Part shown: positions 32,750 to 41,799 of the stretch, piece after piece
Numbering within the stretch: position 1 is the stretch's first letter
Layout: the number at the start of each line of letters is the position of its first letter
NCBI GenBank assembly: GCA_017547655.1
Contig: JAFYPF010000032.1
Coordinates: 1 to 49,753, forward strand
Direction: 5' to 3'
Source: Clostridia bacterium
Lineage (GTDB): Bacteria; Bacillota; Clostridia; Oscillospirales; CAG-272
Length of the DNA stretch: 49,753 nucleotides
Translations under genes and position numbers: made by a program
Notes under the pieces: generated by a model
Database searches by the model: none
What the model was told of the DNA's origin: nothing
Seen by the model: the letters and a program-made list of their open reading frames with translations, nothing else

Positions 32750-34261
32750 ATGAAAAATAAGTTAAAAATAGTTGCTGGATATATAAAAAGATTATATATT
32801 ATTAATGATGATGTTGAATACTTATATAATAAATTATATTCAATGAGCACAAGTGAAAAAAACATAAAAAGCATTTTAGAAAATTTTTATAACGAATATA
32901 ATACTAAAATTGAAGTAGATATAGATACATTTATAAAAACAGTTAATAGAATATATGAAGATATTTCAGACAATTTGAATGAAGAACTTTTAAATAAAAA
33001 ACAAGTGGCGCGCTCGTTTGGAAACGAATACCGTATAAAAGATAAACATAATTTTGAAAAAATGACGTATCCTTTGTTTTTGTTTATTAACAATTTATAT
33101 TTTAAATTATTAAAAAATAATTGTGAAAGAGTGTTCTTTTTTGCAAGAGAAGGACAGTTTTTAAAAAAGTTATTTGATAAATATCAAGAAGCTATTGAAG
33201 GGCCAAAAATTAAAACAGAGTATCTTTATGTATCCAGAGCATCAACCTTTTTAGGAACTTTGAAATCTCTTGATGAAGAAAATTTTGATGCATTGTTTGT
33301 ACAATATCCACATATGAGTATAGATACTTTTTGTAAGAATTTAGGTTTTTCAGAAGAAGAGATAATAAAAATAATTGATATAGTTAAAGTAAATATATTT
33401 GAAATAATATACGATTTAAAAGATAAAGAAGTGTTTAAAAAACTAACAGCTAATGAATATTTTATAAAATTGTATGAAGAAAAAAGACAAAAATCAAAAG
33501 AAAATTTTCTTAAATATTTAGATGGATTTAAAATATTAAATGAGAAAGAGCTGCACATTGTAGATGTTGGCTGGAAAGGAAGTATTCAAAACAATCTTCA
33601 AAAATGTATTCCTCATATTAAAGTACACGGATATTACGTTGGATTAGTACATTATGGTGAGGTTTTTGATTATGAAAAAAAGGAAGCAGTATTATTTGAA
33701 TATACTGCACACAAAATATCAAACAATGGTTATTTGTATAATAGCAATCGTCCTTTTTTTGAAATATTTTTAGACGCTGATCATGGAAGCACGGTGAATT
33801 ACGTTACTAAGAACGGGAAAACAGAGCCTGTTTTAAATGAACTTGAAAAAGAACAAATAATGTATAATAATCACATTAAGCCAATTCAATCTGCAATTTA
33901 TAATAAATTTGAAAAACTACTTAATATATTAAAATACGGTTATTATGACATTGAAACCATAGAAAAGATGTTTAATTTAAAATTTTTTGAATTAAATTTT
34001 GTTTCAAGCAAGAGTGAATTAGAAGAATTTAATGCTTTATATCATTATGAAAATTTCGGAGTAATGAATTATTCTACTTTCAAGCGTAATACAAAATTAA
34101 ATATAAAACAAAAGATAAAGGCTTATTTGAGATTTCATAGATTTATTCAAAATGATGAAACATGGCAATGTTTAAAACTTTATAATAGTAATATGTATTT
34201 AGGTAGATTAATGTTAATTATTTATAAAAAAATGAGATTGAAAAAAAATAATGTTATTTAG
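32750..34261 (+). CDS. Uncharacterised glycan-cluster protein sharing a domain with the HAD-fused protein downstream
   Basis: Protein of 503 residues with no signal peptide or clear membrane helix. Residues about 105-400 form a domain that is also in the protein at 35433-37433. Shared landmarks are VFFFAREGQFLKKLFD (128-143), YVSR (160-163), VDVGWKGSIQ (271-280), and FEIFLDADHGSTVNYV before a PVLNE segment. The same domain is known attached to HAD hydrolases in COG5610-type proteins of polysaccharide clusters, but its activity is not established. Here it stands alone, with an extra 100-residue helical N terminus and a basic C-terminal tail (KKMRLKKN). A transferase or phosphotransferase acting on the glycan is a guess from context. 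Confidence 0.7.
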   Translation: MKNKLKIVAGYIKRLYIINDDVEYLYNKLYSMSTSEKNIKSILENFYNEYNTKIEVDIDTFIKTVNRIYEDISDNLNEELLNKKQVARSFGNEYRIKDKHNFEKMTYPLFLFINNLYFKLLKNNCERVFFFAREGQFLKKLFDKYQEAIEGPKIKTEYLYVSRASTFLGTLKSLDEENFDALFVQYPHMSIDTFCKNLGFSEEEIIKIIDIVKVNIFEIIYDLKDKEVFKKLTANEYFIKLYEEKRQKSKENFLKYLDGFKILNEKELHIVDVGWKGSIQNNLQKCIPHIKVHGYYVGLVHYGEVFDYEKKEAVLFEYTAHKISNNGYLYNSNRPFFEIFLDADHGSTVNYVTKNGKTEPVLNELEKEQIMYNNHIKPIQSAIYNKFEKLLNILKYGYYDIETIEKMFNLKFFELNFVSSKSELEEFNALYHYENFGVMNYSTFKRNTKLNIKQKIKAYLRFHRFIQNDETWQCLKLYNSNMYLGRLMLIIYKKMRLKKNNVI

Positions 34262-34269
34262 GAGTTAAA

Positions 34270-35433
34270 ATGAAAATAGTGTTTTTATTGGGTTCCCCGG
34301 ATATTAGCGGGGGGACATACGTAATATTTCAACATGCATTAAAATGCTTAGATGATAATAATGAAGTTACAATAGTAACGGATGAAGAAGTAACACCTAA
34401 AAGAATAGCATGGCATAAGGATGCAAAAAGACTAAATTTTAAAAAATACAAAGATGTAAAAAATGAAAATTTTGATTTAGCCATTGCAACATGGTGGAGA
34501 ACAGTTTATGAATTGCCAAAAATAAATGCAAACAATTATATGTATTTTGTACAATCTATAGAATCCAATTTTGTAGAAAGCGACGATTGGGTTTTAAAGA
34601 GGTTAATTGATGCAACTTATACTCTGCCTATACCAATAATTACTGAAGCAACGTGGATTAAAGAGTATCTTGAAGAAAATTATGGAGCAAAAGTAAAATT
34701 AGTACGTAATGGAATAAGAAAAGATATTTATACAGAGATTGGTGATAAATATCCAAAAGAAGATGGTACCTTTAGAGTTCTTCTTGAAGGTCCGGTAGAT
34801 ATTTTTTATAAAAATATACCTAAAACTCTTGAAATTGTTAAAAAAAGTAAGGCTGATGAAATATGGCTTTTAACATCCAGTGATATACAAAAGTATGATG
34901 GAGTAGATAAATTATTTTCAAAGCAACCACTTTCTGAGTGTGCAAAGATTTACCGTTCATGTGATGTTTTAGTGAAATTAAGCTTAGTTGAAGGAATGTT
35001 CGGGCCTCCCTTAGAAATGTTTCATTGCGGAGGAACTGCTATAACTTATAAGGTTAGCGGGTGGGACGAATATATGAAAGACGGTTATAATTCCTTAGTA
35101 GCAGAGATGCATGACGAAGAAAAAATCTTGTATTTAATTAATAAGTTATATGATGACAGAGATTTGTTAAAAAAATTAAAAAGAAATGCACTAAAAACTG
35201 CCCAGAATTGGCAAGGTTGGGAAGAATCAAGTAACGCATTTTATGATGCAATGATGTCTTTGGCAGAAGATTCATATCACACAAAGTTAATCAAAAAAAC
35301 AATAAAGTTTTATATGGATACTTTTGAATTATATTGGAAAAATAATATAACTTTTAGACGAAGAGTAGGGAATTTCTTAAGAAAACATCTTATGTTAGTT
35401 TATAAATTATATAGAAAGATCATAAGAAAGTAG
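34270..35433 (+). CDS. Glycosyltransferase, GT4-like, rhamnosyl/glucosyl-type of unknown specificity
   Basis: Protein of 387 residues with a GT-B fold. Near the N terminus LLGSPDISGGTYVIFQHALK resembles the acceptor-side loop, and DLAIATWWRTVYELPKI follows. The C-terminal half has VLLEGPVDIFYKNIPKTLEI, CDVLVKLSLVEGMFGPPLEM with the E-x7-E motif, and the NWQGWEESSNAFYDAM tail. The last 55 residues are Lys/Arg-rich (KKTIKFYMD, RRRVGNFLRKHLM), which could dock it to the membrane. It lies 8 nt after the uncharacterised gene and overlaps the next start by 1 nt (TAGTG). Confidence 0.85.
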   Translation: MKIVFLLGSPDISGGTYVIFQHALKCLDDNNEVTIVTDEEVTPKRIAWHKDAKRLNFKKYKDVKNENFDLAIATWWRTVYELPKINANNYMYFVQSIESNFVESDDWVLKRLIDATYTLPIPIITEATWIKEYLEENYGAKVKLVRNGIRKDIYTEIGDKYPKEDGTFRVLLEGPVDIFYKNIPKTLEIVKKSKADEIWLLTSSDIQKYDGVDKLFSKQPLSECAKIYRSCDVLVKLSLVEGMFGPPLEMFHCGGTAITYKVSGWDEYMKDGYNSLVAEMHDEEKILYLINKLYDDRDLLKKLKRNALKTAQNWQGWEESSNAFYDAMMSLAEDSYHTKLIKKTIKFYMDTFELYWKNNITFRRRVGNFLRKHLMLVYKLYRKIIRK

Positions 35434-37433
35434 TGAGTTGTATGAATGAATTAAAAAACTTAGAAGCGCTAATAGATAAATATGATGTAATATCTTTTGA
35501 TATTTTTGATACATTATTACTTAGAAATGTTTTAAAACCCATAGATATATTCAGAATTTTGGAAATAGAAGTCAAAGAAAAATATTATATTAATAATTTC
35601 TGCAGAATGAGAATTGAGGCTGAACAAAATTCCAGAACCGAAGAAAATCATTATGAAACGTCACTTGATGAAATATATGATACTTTATCAATAAATTCTA
35701 AAATAATAAAAGAAGAAATTAAAAAAATGGAGATAAATCTTGAAAAAGAATTTTTGACATTTAATCCATTTATGAAATCTGTATACGATTATGCTGTTTC
35801 TAAAAACAAAAAGGTTGTATGTATATCAGATATGTACCTGCCTGAAAAAATTATTTCTGATATATTAAATAACAATGGGTATGAAGGCATTAAAGTTTAT
35901 GTTTCAAATGAATATCATAAACATAAAGGTAATATGACTTTATACGAATTGGTTTTGGAAAAAGAAAAATTTGAAAAAGAAAAATGGTTACATATCGGAG
36001 ATAATTATTACTCTGATTATGAACAAGCAAGAAAATTCGGAATAAGTTCTTATCATTACAAAAATGTTTTATCAAGAAGCAAAAATTTAGGAGACAATTT
36101 AAGCGTGGCAAGTAGCATAATTTTTGCTATATCTAACAATGCTGTAAATAACGGGTTGGAAGTAGATTATTGGAAAAAATTCGGTATAATTAACGCAGCA
36201 CCCTTATACTATGCTTTTGCTAATTGGGTTTATAAAAATAATATTGATCACGATAATATATATTTTTTTGCAAGAGATGGTTATATTATAAAAAAAATAT
36301 TTGATAATATAAAAATGGTTGAGAATAGTAAAATTTTTTCATCATATTTATACACATCTCGTAGAGCAACTCAATTACCGATTTTAACTTACGAGAAAAA
36401 AACAGTTGCTGTAGATATGTTATGCGGGGTTAACTTTCAGTATGATAAAAATCAAAAGTTAAGAACAATATTTGAGTGTTTTAATTTGGATGCGGATAAA
36501 TATAGCGAAGTTATAAAAAAATACGGCTTCCTAAGTCCTGATGATATTATAACAATAGAGAATCATATATATTATCGACAATTAATATCTGAAGTTTATG
36601 ATGACTTCGAACAAAAAATGAATGAACAAAAAGAATTAATCGAAAAATATTTGATTCAAGAAAAAGTATATGAGCACAAGAAAATGAATGCAGTAGATAT
36701 AGGGTGGCGGGGTAGTATTCAATATGCATTAAGTAAAATATCTGAAGTTGAGTTGTTTGGGTATTATTTCTGCACAGGACAATATATTTATGAAGATATA
36801 TTATATAATACAAGAGGATTTTTATTAAATTATAATAAGCCCGAAACGATTTCTAATTTAATAATTAATAACATGATGATGTTTGAATTTATTTTTTCAT
36901 CACCGGAAGGCTCATTAGTAAGATATGAGGAACAAGACAATAAAGTAATTCCTGTTTTAAGCGAAAACAAAGATTATATTAAAGAAGTAAGTATTATACA
37001 AGATGCAGCAATAAATATAATTGATAAATATTTAAAGTATTATAAATATACTAGCAAAATAGACAGTGAAGAATCATTGTTGCCGTATAAAAATTATTTA
37101 GAAACAAGAGATTATAATGATGTAAAAATGGTATCAACATTATTTACAAACGTGGGCTACTCCGGAAATGAATTTAGTTTTATTAATTCCTTTACCAAAG
37201 AAGAAATAGAAAATAATATTATGAATTTTTTTGAGGGTGGGATAATAAAATCCTTATGGGAAAAAACTTTTGTGATTGAGGGAATAGATTCTGCTGAAGA
37301 ATTTAATTCTTATATGGCACATATTGATAATAAATATAAAAAAATGTGCAAAATAAGATTTTTAAAAAGGTTTAAACCAAGAAATGTATTAAGAGTATTA
37401 AAAAGAAAAGTTAAAGTTCTAATTAAAGGATAG
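35433..37433 (+). CDS. HAD hydrolase fused to the uncharacterised glycan-cluster domain (COG5610-like)
   Basis: Protein of 666 residues. Residues about 15-215 are a HAD domain: motif I DIFDT (Asp23, Asp26), motif II Ser132 in CISDMYLP, motif III Lys165 in HKHKGNMTLYELV, and motif IV HIGDNYYSDYEQA (188-200). All catalytic positions are kept, so phosphatase or phosphomutase-type chemistry is plausible. Residues about 245-560 repeat the domain of the 32750-34261 protein: IYFFARDGYIIKKIFD, YTSR (307-310), VDIGWRGSIQ (421-430), FEFIFSSPEGSLVRY, PVLSE. The basic C terminus ends RFLKRFKPRNVLRVLKRK. GTG 35433 overlaps the preceding stop; ATG 35442 is an equally likely start. Confidence 0.8.
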   Translation: MSCMNELKNLEALIDKYDVISFDIFDTLLLRNVLKPIDIFRILEIEVKEKYYINNFCRMRIEAEQNSRTEENHYETSLDEIYDTLSINSKIIKEEIKKMEINLEKEFLTFNPFMKSVYDYAVSKNKKVVCISDMYLPEKIISDILNNNGYEGIKVYVSNEYHKHKGNMTLYELVLEKEKFEKEKWLHIGDNYYSDYEQARKFGISSYHYKNVLSRSKNLGDNLSVASSIIFAISNNAVNNGLEVDYWKKFGIINAAPLYYAFANWVYKNNIDHDNIYFFARDGYIIKKIFDNIKMVENSKIFSSYLYTSRRATQLPILTYEKKTVAVDMLCGVNFQYDKNQKLRTIFECFNLDADKYSEVIKKYGFLSPDDIITIENHIYYRQLISEVYDDFEQKMNEQKELIEKYLIQEKVYEHKKMNAVDIGWRGSIQYALSKISEVELFGYYFCTGQYIYEDILYNTRGFLLNYNKPETISNLIINNMMMFEFIFSSPEGSLVRYEEQDNKVIPVLSENKDYIKEVSIIQDAAINIIDKYLKYYKYTSKIDSEESLLPYKNYLETRDYNDVKMVSTLFTNVGYSGNEFSFINSFTKEEIENNIMNFFEGGIIKSLWEKTFVIEGIDSAEEFNSYMAHIDNKYKKMCKIRFLKRFKPRNVLRVLKRKVKVLIKG

Positions 37434-37440
37434 TATCAAA

Positions 37441-38550
37441 ATGAACAAAATCAAAGTGATGAGCATATTCGGGACACGTCCCGAGGCTATAAAAATGGCA
37501 CCTTTGGTAAAGGAACTTGAGAAGCGCGAAGAAATTGAGAGTATTGTTTGTGTTACCGCACAGCACAGAGAAATGCTTGACCAGGTTTTGGATACATTTG
37601 ATATTAAGCCTGATTATGACCTTAATATGATGAAACAAGGACAAACACTTGTTGATATTACAAATAGGGCAATGACCGGTGTAGATGCTGTTATCAAAGA
37701 AGCAAAGCCTGATATTGTGCTTGTTCACGGTGATACTTCCACGACGTTTGCCGGAGCTTTGGCTGCTTTCTATAATCAAGTTGCAATAGGTCACGTCGAA
37801 GCAGGTCTTCGTACATATAACAAATATTCGCCATATCCCGAGGAAATGAACAGACAAATGGTTGACTGTATGACGGATATGTATTTTGCTCCAACCGAAC
37901 TTAGCCGAGAGAATCTTCTCAAGGAAAACTATGACGACAGCAAAATATACGTTACCGGTAATACGGCGATCGACGCTATGAGCACCACTGTAGAAGAAAA
38001 CTACACTCATCCCGAGCTTGATTGGCTCGAGGGAGACAAGCTTATTCTTCTCACTGCTCACAGACGAGAAAACCTCGGTGAGCCTATGAAAAACATTTTC
38101 AGAGGTATCAGAAGAGTTCTTGACGAGGTTGATGGAATAAAAGTAATATATCCCATACACAAGAATCCTCTTGTGCGCGCGGCAGCAGATGAAATATTCG
38201 GAGATTGTGACAGAGTTAAGCTTATTGAGCCTCTTGAAGTATTTGATTTCCACAATTTCCAAAATGTTTCGCACTTGATTTTGTCTGATAGCGGCGGTAT
38301 ACAAGAAGAGGCGCCCTCGCTTGGCAAGCCTGTTCTTGTTCTTCGTGATACAACAGAAAGACCTGAAGGTATTGTCGCAGGAACATTGAAATTGGTAGGA
38401 ACTGATACTGATGTTATCTACAAAGAAACCATGCGTTTGCTTACTGACAAGCAAGAATATGAACGTATGAGCAGAGCTTCAAATCCCTACGGCGACGGCC
38501 ACGCAAGCGAGCGAATCGTCGACGCAATTATTAAGAAGTTTATCAAATAA
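37441..38550 (+). CDS. wecB: Non-hydrolysing UDP-N-acetylglucosamine 2-epimerase
   Basis: Protein of 369 residues that interconverts UDP-GlcNAc and UDP-ManNAc, supplying ManNAc for surface glycans. Family segments are MSIFGTRPEAIKMAPLVKEL, VTAQHREMLDQVLDTF, VHGDTSTTFAGALAAFY, GHVEAGLRT, PYPEEMNRQM, LLTAHRRENLG and the catalytic/UDP-binding SDSGGIQEEAPSLGKPVLV with RDTTERPEG. Length is exactly that of the family. It lies 7 nt after the AT-rich block, but its own base use matches the housekeeping genes of the window, so it marks the right border of that block. Confidence 0.97.
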   Translation: MNKIKVMSIFGTRPEAIKMAPLVKELEKREEIESIVCVTAQHREMLDQVLDTFDIKPDYDLNMMKQGQTLVDITNRAMTGVDAVIKEAKPDIVLVHGDTSTTFAGALAAFYNQVAIGHVEAGLRTYNKYSPYPEEMNRQMVDCMTDMYFAPTELSRENLLKENYDDSKIYVTGNTAIDAMSTTVEENYTHPELDWLEGDKLILLTAHRRENLGEPMKNIFRGIRRVLDEVDGIKVIYPIHKNPLVRAAADEIFGDCDRVKLIEPLEVFDFHNFQNVSHLILSDSGGIQEEAPSLGKPVLVLRDTTERPEGIVAGTLKLVGTDTDVIYKETMRLLTDKQEYERMSRASNPYGDGHASERIVDAIIKKFIK

Positions 38551-38577
38551 TATTTAAAAAACAAGGAATATTATTGA

Positions 38578-39846
38578 ATGAGAGAAAAGTTTTCGAAACT
38601 TGTAAACGTTTACAAGAAATACGGTTTTATTGGCTTTTGTAAAAAGCTGTATGCTTATATCGTTGCAAATTATTTAAACAAAATAAGCTTTGCGGTGTTT
38701 TTTAATCCAAAGAAGTACAGGAAGCAGTTGAGTGATATACTGAATTCAGACTCTTTTGACAGAATTGTACTCTGGAGAAGCAGCTTTGGATATAACGTTC
38801 CTCTGTTTCAGCGTCCGCAGCATATTGCAAATAATTTGTCAAAGAACCGTTGTCTTGTGCTTTACGAGGTAACTACGATGACCGATAAGGTCAAAACCAT
38901 AAAAGAATTTGGTGATAATCTATATCTTATCAACTACAATAACGTTTTGCTCAACAAGATATTGATGTCCGAGCTTGAAAAAGTAACCAAACCCAAGTAT
39001 ATACAGCTTTATTCAACCGACTGGAAGCTTTCGGTGCAAAATATAAAGGATTATATGTCAAAGGGATATGGCTTTATATACGAGTATATAGACGATATAA
39101 GTCCAGAGCTTGCGGGTACAAAAAATCTTCCGCAGAATATAGTTGATAAGTACGAATATGCAATGGGGAATACCGATGTATTCGTAGTTGTAACTGCCGA
39201 CTTGCTGCGTGAAGACGTTATCAATCACAGGGGCGAAAAGAATCTTGTAATGTCTTCGAATGGAGTTGATTATTCTTTTTTTGGCAGTGTAGATGAAAAC
39301 TTTGATTATATGCCGGAATTCAAGTCGATTCTTGAAAAGGGAAAGCCTATAGTATGTTATTACGGAGCGTTGGCAAAGTGGTTTGATTATAATCTTATAA
39401 AAAAAATTGCCGCTACCGGCAAATATTCGATAGTCCTTTTTGGCATTAAGTATGATGAGGCATACGATGAAAATATGAACGGCGAAGAAAACGTATATTT
39501 TCTCGGTCCGGTTGATTACAAGATTTTAAAGAACTATGCGGCGAAGTGTGATATACTTACCATTCCTTTTGTTATAAACAATATAACAAAGGCGACAAGC
39601 CCGGTTAAGCTTTTTGAGTATATGGCGCTTCACAAGCCTATAGTAACAACGGATATGAATGAGTGTCGTAAATATGAAAGTGTTATGCGCGGCGTTGACC
39701 ACGATGATTTTATTGCCAAGCTTGACAAGGCGTTGGAGCTAAAAAGCGACAGTAATTATATGGAGCTTCTCGATAAAGAGGCTCGTGAAAATGACTGGTT
39801 GGAAAAGGCAAAAGTAATTATCAATCTTATATCAAAATCGGAGTAA
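38578..39846 (+). CDS. Glycosyltransferase (GT-B fold), last gene of the glycan operon
   Basis: Protein of 422 residues. The early WRSSFGYNVPLFQRPQHIAN segment is typical of a GT4-like subgroup in which QRPQH lies at the start of the acceptor domain. The C-terminal half has VCYYGALAKWFDYNLIKKI, VYFLGPVDYKILKNYAAKCD and the donor-site FVINNITKATSPVKLFEYMA, where SPVKLFEYM replaces the usual E-x7-E. Short basic helices at the N terminus (VYKKYGFIGFCKKLYAYIV) may touch the membrane. It is 27 nt after wecB and is followed by a terminator. Confidence 0.85.
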   Translation: MREKFSKLVNVYKKYGFIGFCKKLYAYIVANYLNKISFAVFFNPKKYRKQLSDILNSDSFDRIVLWRSSFGYNVPLFQRPQHIANNLSKNRCLVLYEVTTMTDKVKTIKEFGDNLYLINYNNVLLNKILMSELEKVTKPKYIQLYSTDWKLSVQNIKDYMSKGYGFIYEYIDDISPELAGTKNLPQNIVDKYEYAMGNTDVFVVVTADLLREDVINHRGEKNLVMSSNGVDYSFFGSVDENFDYMPEFKSILEKGKPIVCYYGALAKWFDYNLIKKIAATGKYSIVLFGIKYDEAYDENMNGEENVYFLGPVDYKILKNYAAKCDILTIPFVINNITKATSPVKLFEYMALHKPIVTTDMNECRKYESVMRGVDHDDFIAKLDKALELKSDSNYMELLDKEARENDWLEKAKVIINLISKSE

Positions 39847-39853
39847 AACAGTA

Positions 39854-39897
39854 AGGACTGTCTCAAAAGCAAAATTTACCGCTAACGAGACAGTCCC
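39854..39897 (+). terminator. Terminator of the glycan operon
   Basis: GGACTGTCTC / GAGACAGTCC perfect 10-bp stem with a loop of about 22 nt, 8 nt after the last stop. The U-run is weak (CTATG). Confidence 0.6.
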
Positions 39898-39916
39898 TAT
39901 GTATTTCATAAGCAAA

Positions 39917-39951
39917 AAACAGACCTTGTATTTTTACAAGGTCTGTTTTAA
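39917..39951. terminator. Bidirectional terminator between convergent genes
   Basis: AAACAGACCTTGTA / TACAAGGTCTGTTT perfect stem with A- and T-tracts on both sides. It can stop the glycan operon on the plus strand and the M23-domain gene on the minus strand (stop at 39965). Confidence 0.9.
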
Positions 39952-39964
39952 TATTGTTTGATTA

Positions 39965-41581
39965 TTATCCAACGTACATCTTAATGCCTTCTTCGCTAAC
40001 TGAATAGGGGCAAACCGGTACGCCGTGAATAGTTAATTCATAACGGAGGCTGACACCGCCGTAGTTATAGCCTGTATCACCTACAACGCCAACGATAGAG
40101 CCTTTTTCTACAATATCGCCAACGTTAACGGTAATGGAGCTAAGGTTCATATACCAGCTCTTGAGACCATAACCATGGTCGATTACAACCAACTTGCCGC
40201 TGTAAAGCTGTTCACCGACGTAAACAACCTTTCCTTTGTTTACTGCGGCTGCCTGATCTCCGCCTACAACGAGGTAGTCAACACCGGTATTTATATATTG
40301 GCCTGCGGTAGAAGAAATAGTAACTGTTCTGCCGAATCCCCAACGAACCTGTCTTGTTGTGGGCTCGATAAATAAATCTTCCCAATAACGTGTTGTTTCG
40401 TTGGTGTTAATTGTTGTTTTGAGCGCATTTGCAAATGATTCCAAAATTGCAGTGGTTCTTGTTCTGCTTACAAGCTCTGCGGAGGCTTTTGAAATAATGT
40501 TGTTTTTCTTTGCTCTTTCGGTTACAGTCAACGTGAGTTCTTCGGTAACACCACCTGAAGAAACCGTAAATACGTAAGAGGGATTATAATCAAGTGTTAC
40601 GGAAATCGGGATAAGAGCAACAACGTAATCGCCCTCTTTGTAGAATGTAGGCGTATAGTTTATAGCGGGTTCTGACTTAAATACAATAGCGTTTACGTCA
40701 ATAATATTTTTAGCTGTGAGAACAACAAATTCGCCGTGTTCAATAGTGTTTTCGCCGAGATAGAATGAAGCGGGAGCACTTACGTTGGCTGTAAACTTAT
40801 ACGTTGCATCTCCGTGATATTCTTTCTCTTCTGATTCATACCATTTTGCGCTTACTTCAATGTTAAACGTTTTATTGGTTTCTCCTATAACGGACGGAGT
40901 CAAATTCTCGTACAAATCATTAAATATTTCGGTTTCGCCGTGCATAATTTTTACGGTTACGTAGTCGGGCTGGTTAGTAAAAGCAAGCTGTAAACTTCCT
41001 GATACGGGGAATTGTGATGAAGCATCCTGTTTTCCCGAATAAGACGTCGAAATAAACTCGCCCGCACCCGCCTTATATTTCCAATCAATATTATAAGGCT
41101 CAAGCACACTCATATTTGATACGGTAAGCTCGGGCTCTGTTGATGCCTCGTATGTGCTTTCCGCATACTGCATAGAGAGGAATTCAACTGCCTTTTGCGT
41201 CGAAATGCTGTATGTCTTGTTTTGAGCGTCTATATAATAAGCTTCTTCGGGATTGGTTGTAAAGTAATACTTGTACTCCTTGTCCTTGTTGTAGCTTCTG
41301 TATACAGCTTTATAATATTCCATTTCCTTCATCTGTGCCGGCAAAGAGGGAACTTCCTTTGCAGTATCGTTCATCTCTACAAAGAACGCAATCATTTCCT
41401 TTGATTCTTTGCTTTCTTTGTTGAAAACGAACTGCTTACCGTCAAGGTCGGTAACTGTCATTTTTTCAATCGTTCTTTCCGCAACAGGTGCATTTTGAGC
41501 AGATATATAGTAAGCTGCAGCCAAGTATGTAGGAATAAACAATGCCAAAATAATAAGTGCAATAATTATTTTTTTCTTCAT
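39965..41581 (-). CDS. Membrane-anchored protein with a degenerate M23 (LytM) domain
   Basis: Protein of 538 residues. It has an uncleaved-looking N-terminal membrane helix (IIIALIILALFIPTYLAAAY), a long extracellular beta-rich middle with immunoglobulin-like segments (about 100-370), and a C-terminal M23-like domain (about 400-538). M23 endopeptidases need H-x3-D and H-x-H zinc ligands. Here the first reads NTGVD (Asn431 for His), the HxH position reads SLR (about 511-513 in GGVSLRYELTIHG), and the usual YxHLS reads YMNLS. It is therefore unlikely to cut peptidoglycan. Degenerate LytM proteins such as EnvC, NlpD and SpoIIQ act as activators or scaffolds, which suggests a similar role. ATG 41581 has GGAGG 7-8 nt upstream. 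Confidence 0.85.
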   Translation of the reverse strand: MKKKIIIALIILALFIPTYLAAAYYISAQNAPVAERTIEKMTVTDLDGKQFVFNKESKESKEMIAFFVEMNDTAKEVPSLPAQMKEMEYYKAVYRSYNKDKEYKYYFTTNPEEAYYIDAQNKTYSISTQKAVEFLSMQYAESTYEASTEPELTVSNMSVLEPYNIDWKYKAGAGEFISTSYSGKQDASSQFPVSGSLQLAFTNQPDYVTVKIMHGETEIFNDLYENLTPSVIGETNKTFNIEVSAKWYESEEKEYHGDATYKFTANVSAPASFYLGENTIEHGEFVVLTAKNIIDVNAIVFKSEPAINYTPTFYKEGDYVVALIPISVTLDYNPSYVFTVSSGGVTEELTLTVTERAKKNNIISKASAELVSRTRTTAILESFANALKTTINTNETTRYWEDLFIEPTTRQVRWGFGRTVTISSTAGQYINTGVDYLVVGGDQAAAVNKGKVVYVGEQLYSGKLVVIDHGYGLKSWYMNLSSITVNVGDIVEKGSIVGVVGDTGYNYGGVSLRYELTIHGVPVCPYSVSEEGIKMYVG

Positions 41582-41630
41582 TAAACCGCCTCCGATTTGA
41601 ATGCACATCAAAATATTTCTATTCCATTAT

Positions 41631-41659
41631 ATTATATATCATTTTTTTTCGTAGGTCAA
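41631..41659 (-). promoter_or_regulatory. Promoter of the degenerate M23 gene
   Basis: Minus-strand TTGACC (41654-41659), 17-bp spacer, TATAAT (41631-41636), 49 nt before the start codon. Confidence 0.75.
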
Positions 41660-41730
41660 GGGCAAATGTAATTATTTTAAAAAAAGGTTTGCGTAAAGTA
41701 AGGGGGGAGATTATGTGTTTTTACAAAAAC

Positions 41731-41776
41731 AAAAAAGTATGCGTTTTTCGAAGAACGAAATACCGCATACTTTAAT
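41731..41776 (-). terminator. Terminator after the AGCS symporter gene
   Basis: Minus strand AAAGTATGCG ... CGCATACTTT stem, followed by TTTTGTTTTTG, 24 nt after the stop at 41800. Confidence 0.85.
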
Positions 41777-41799
41777 TTTTTAGAAGGTATATATTGTTA

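Noticed and set aside
37423-38454. Long 343-codon open frame on the minus strand opposite wecB
   Set aside because: It is the antisense of a perfectly conserved UDP-GlcNAc 2-epimerase, with no family likeness and no ribosome site.
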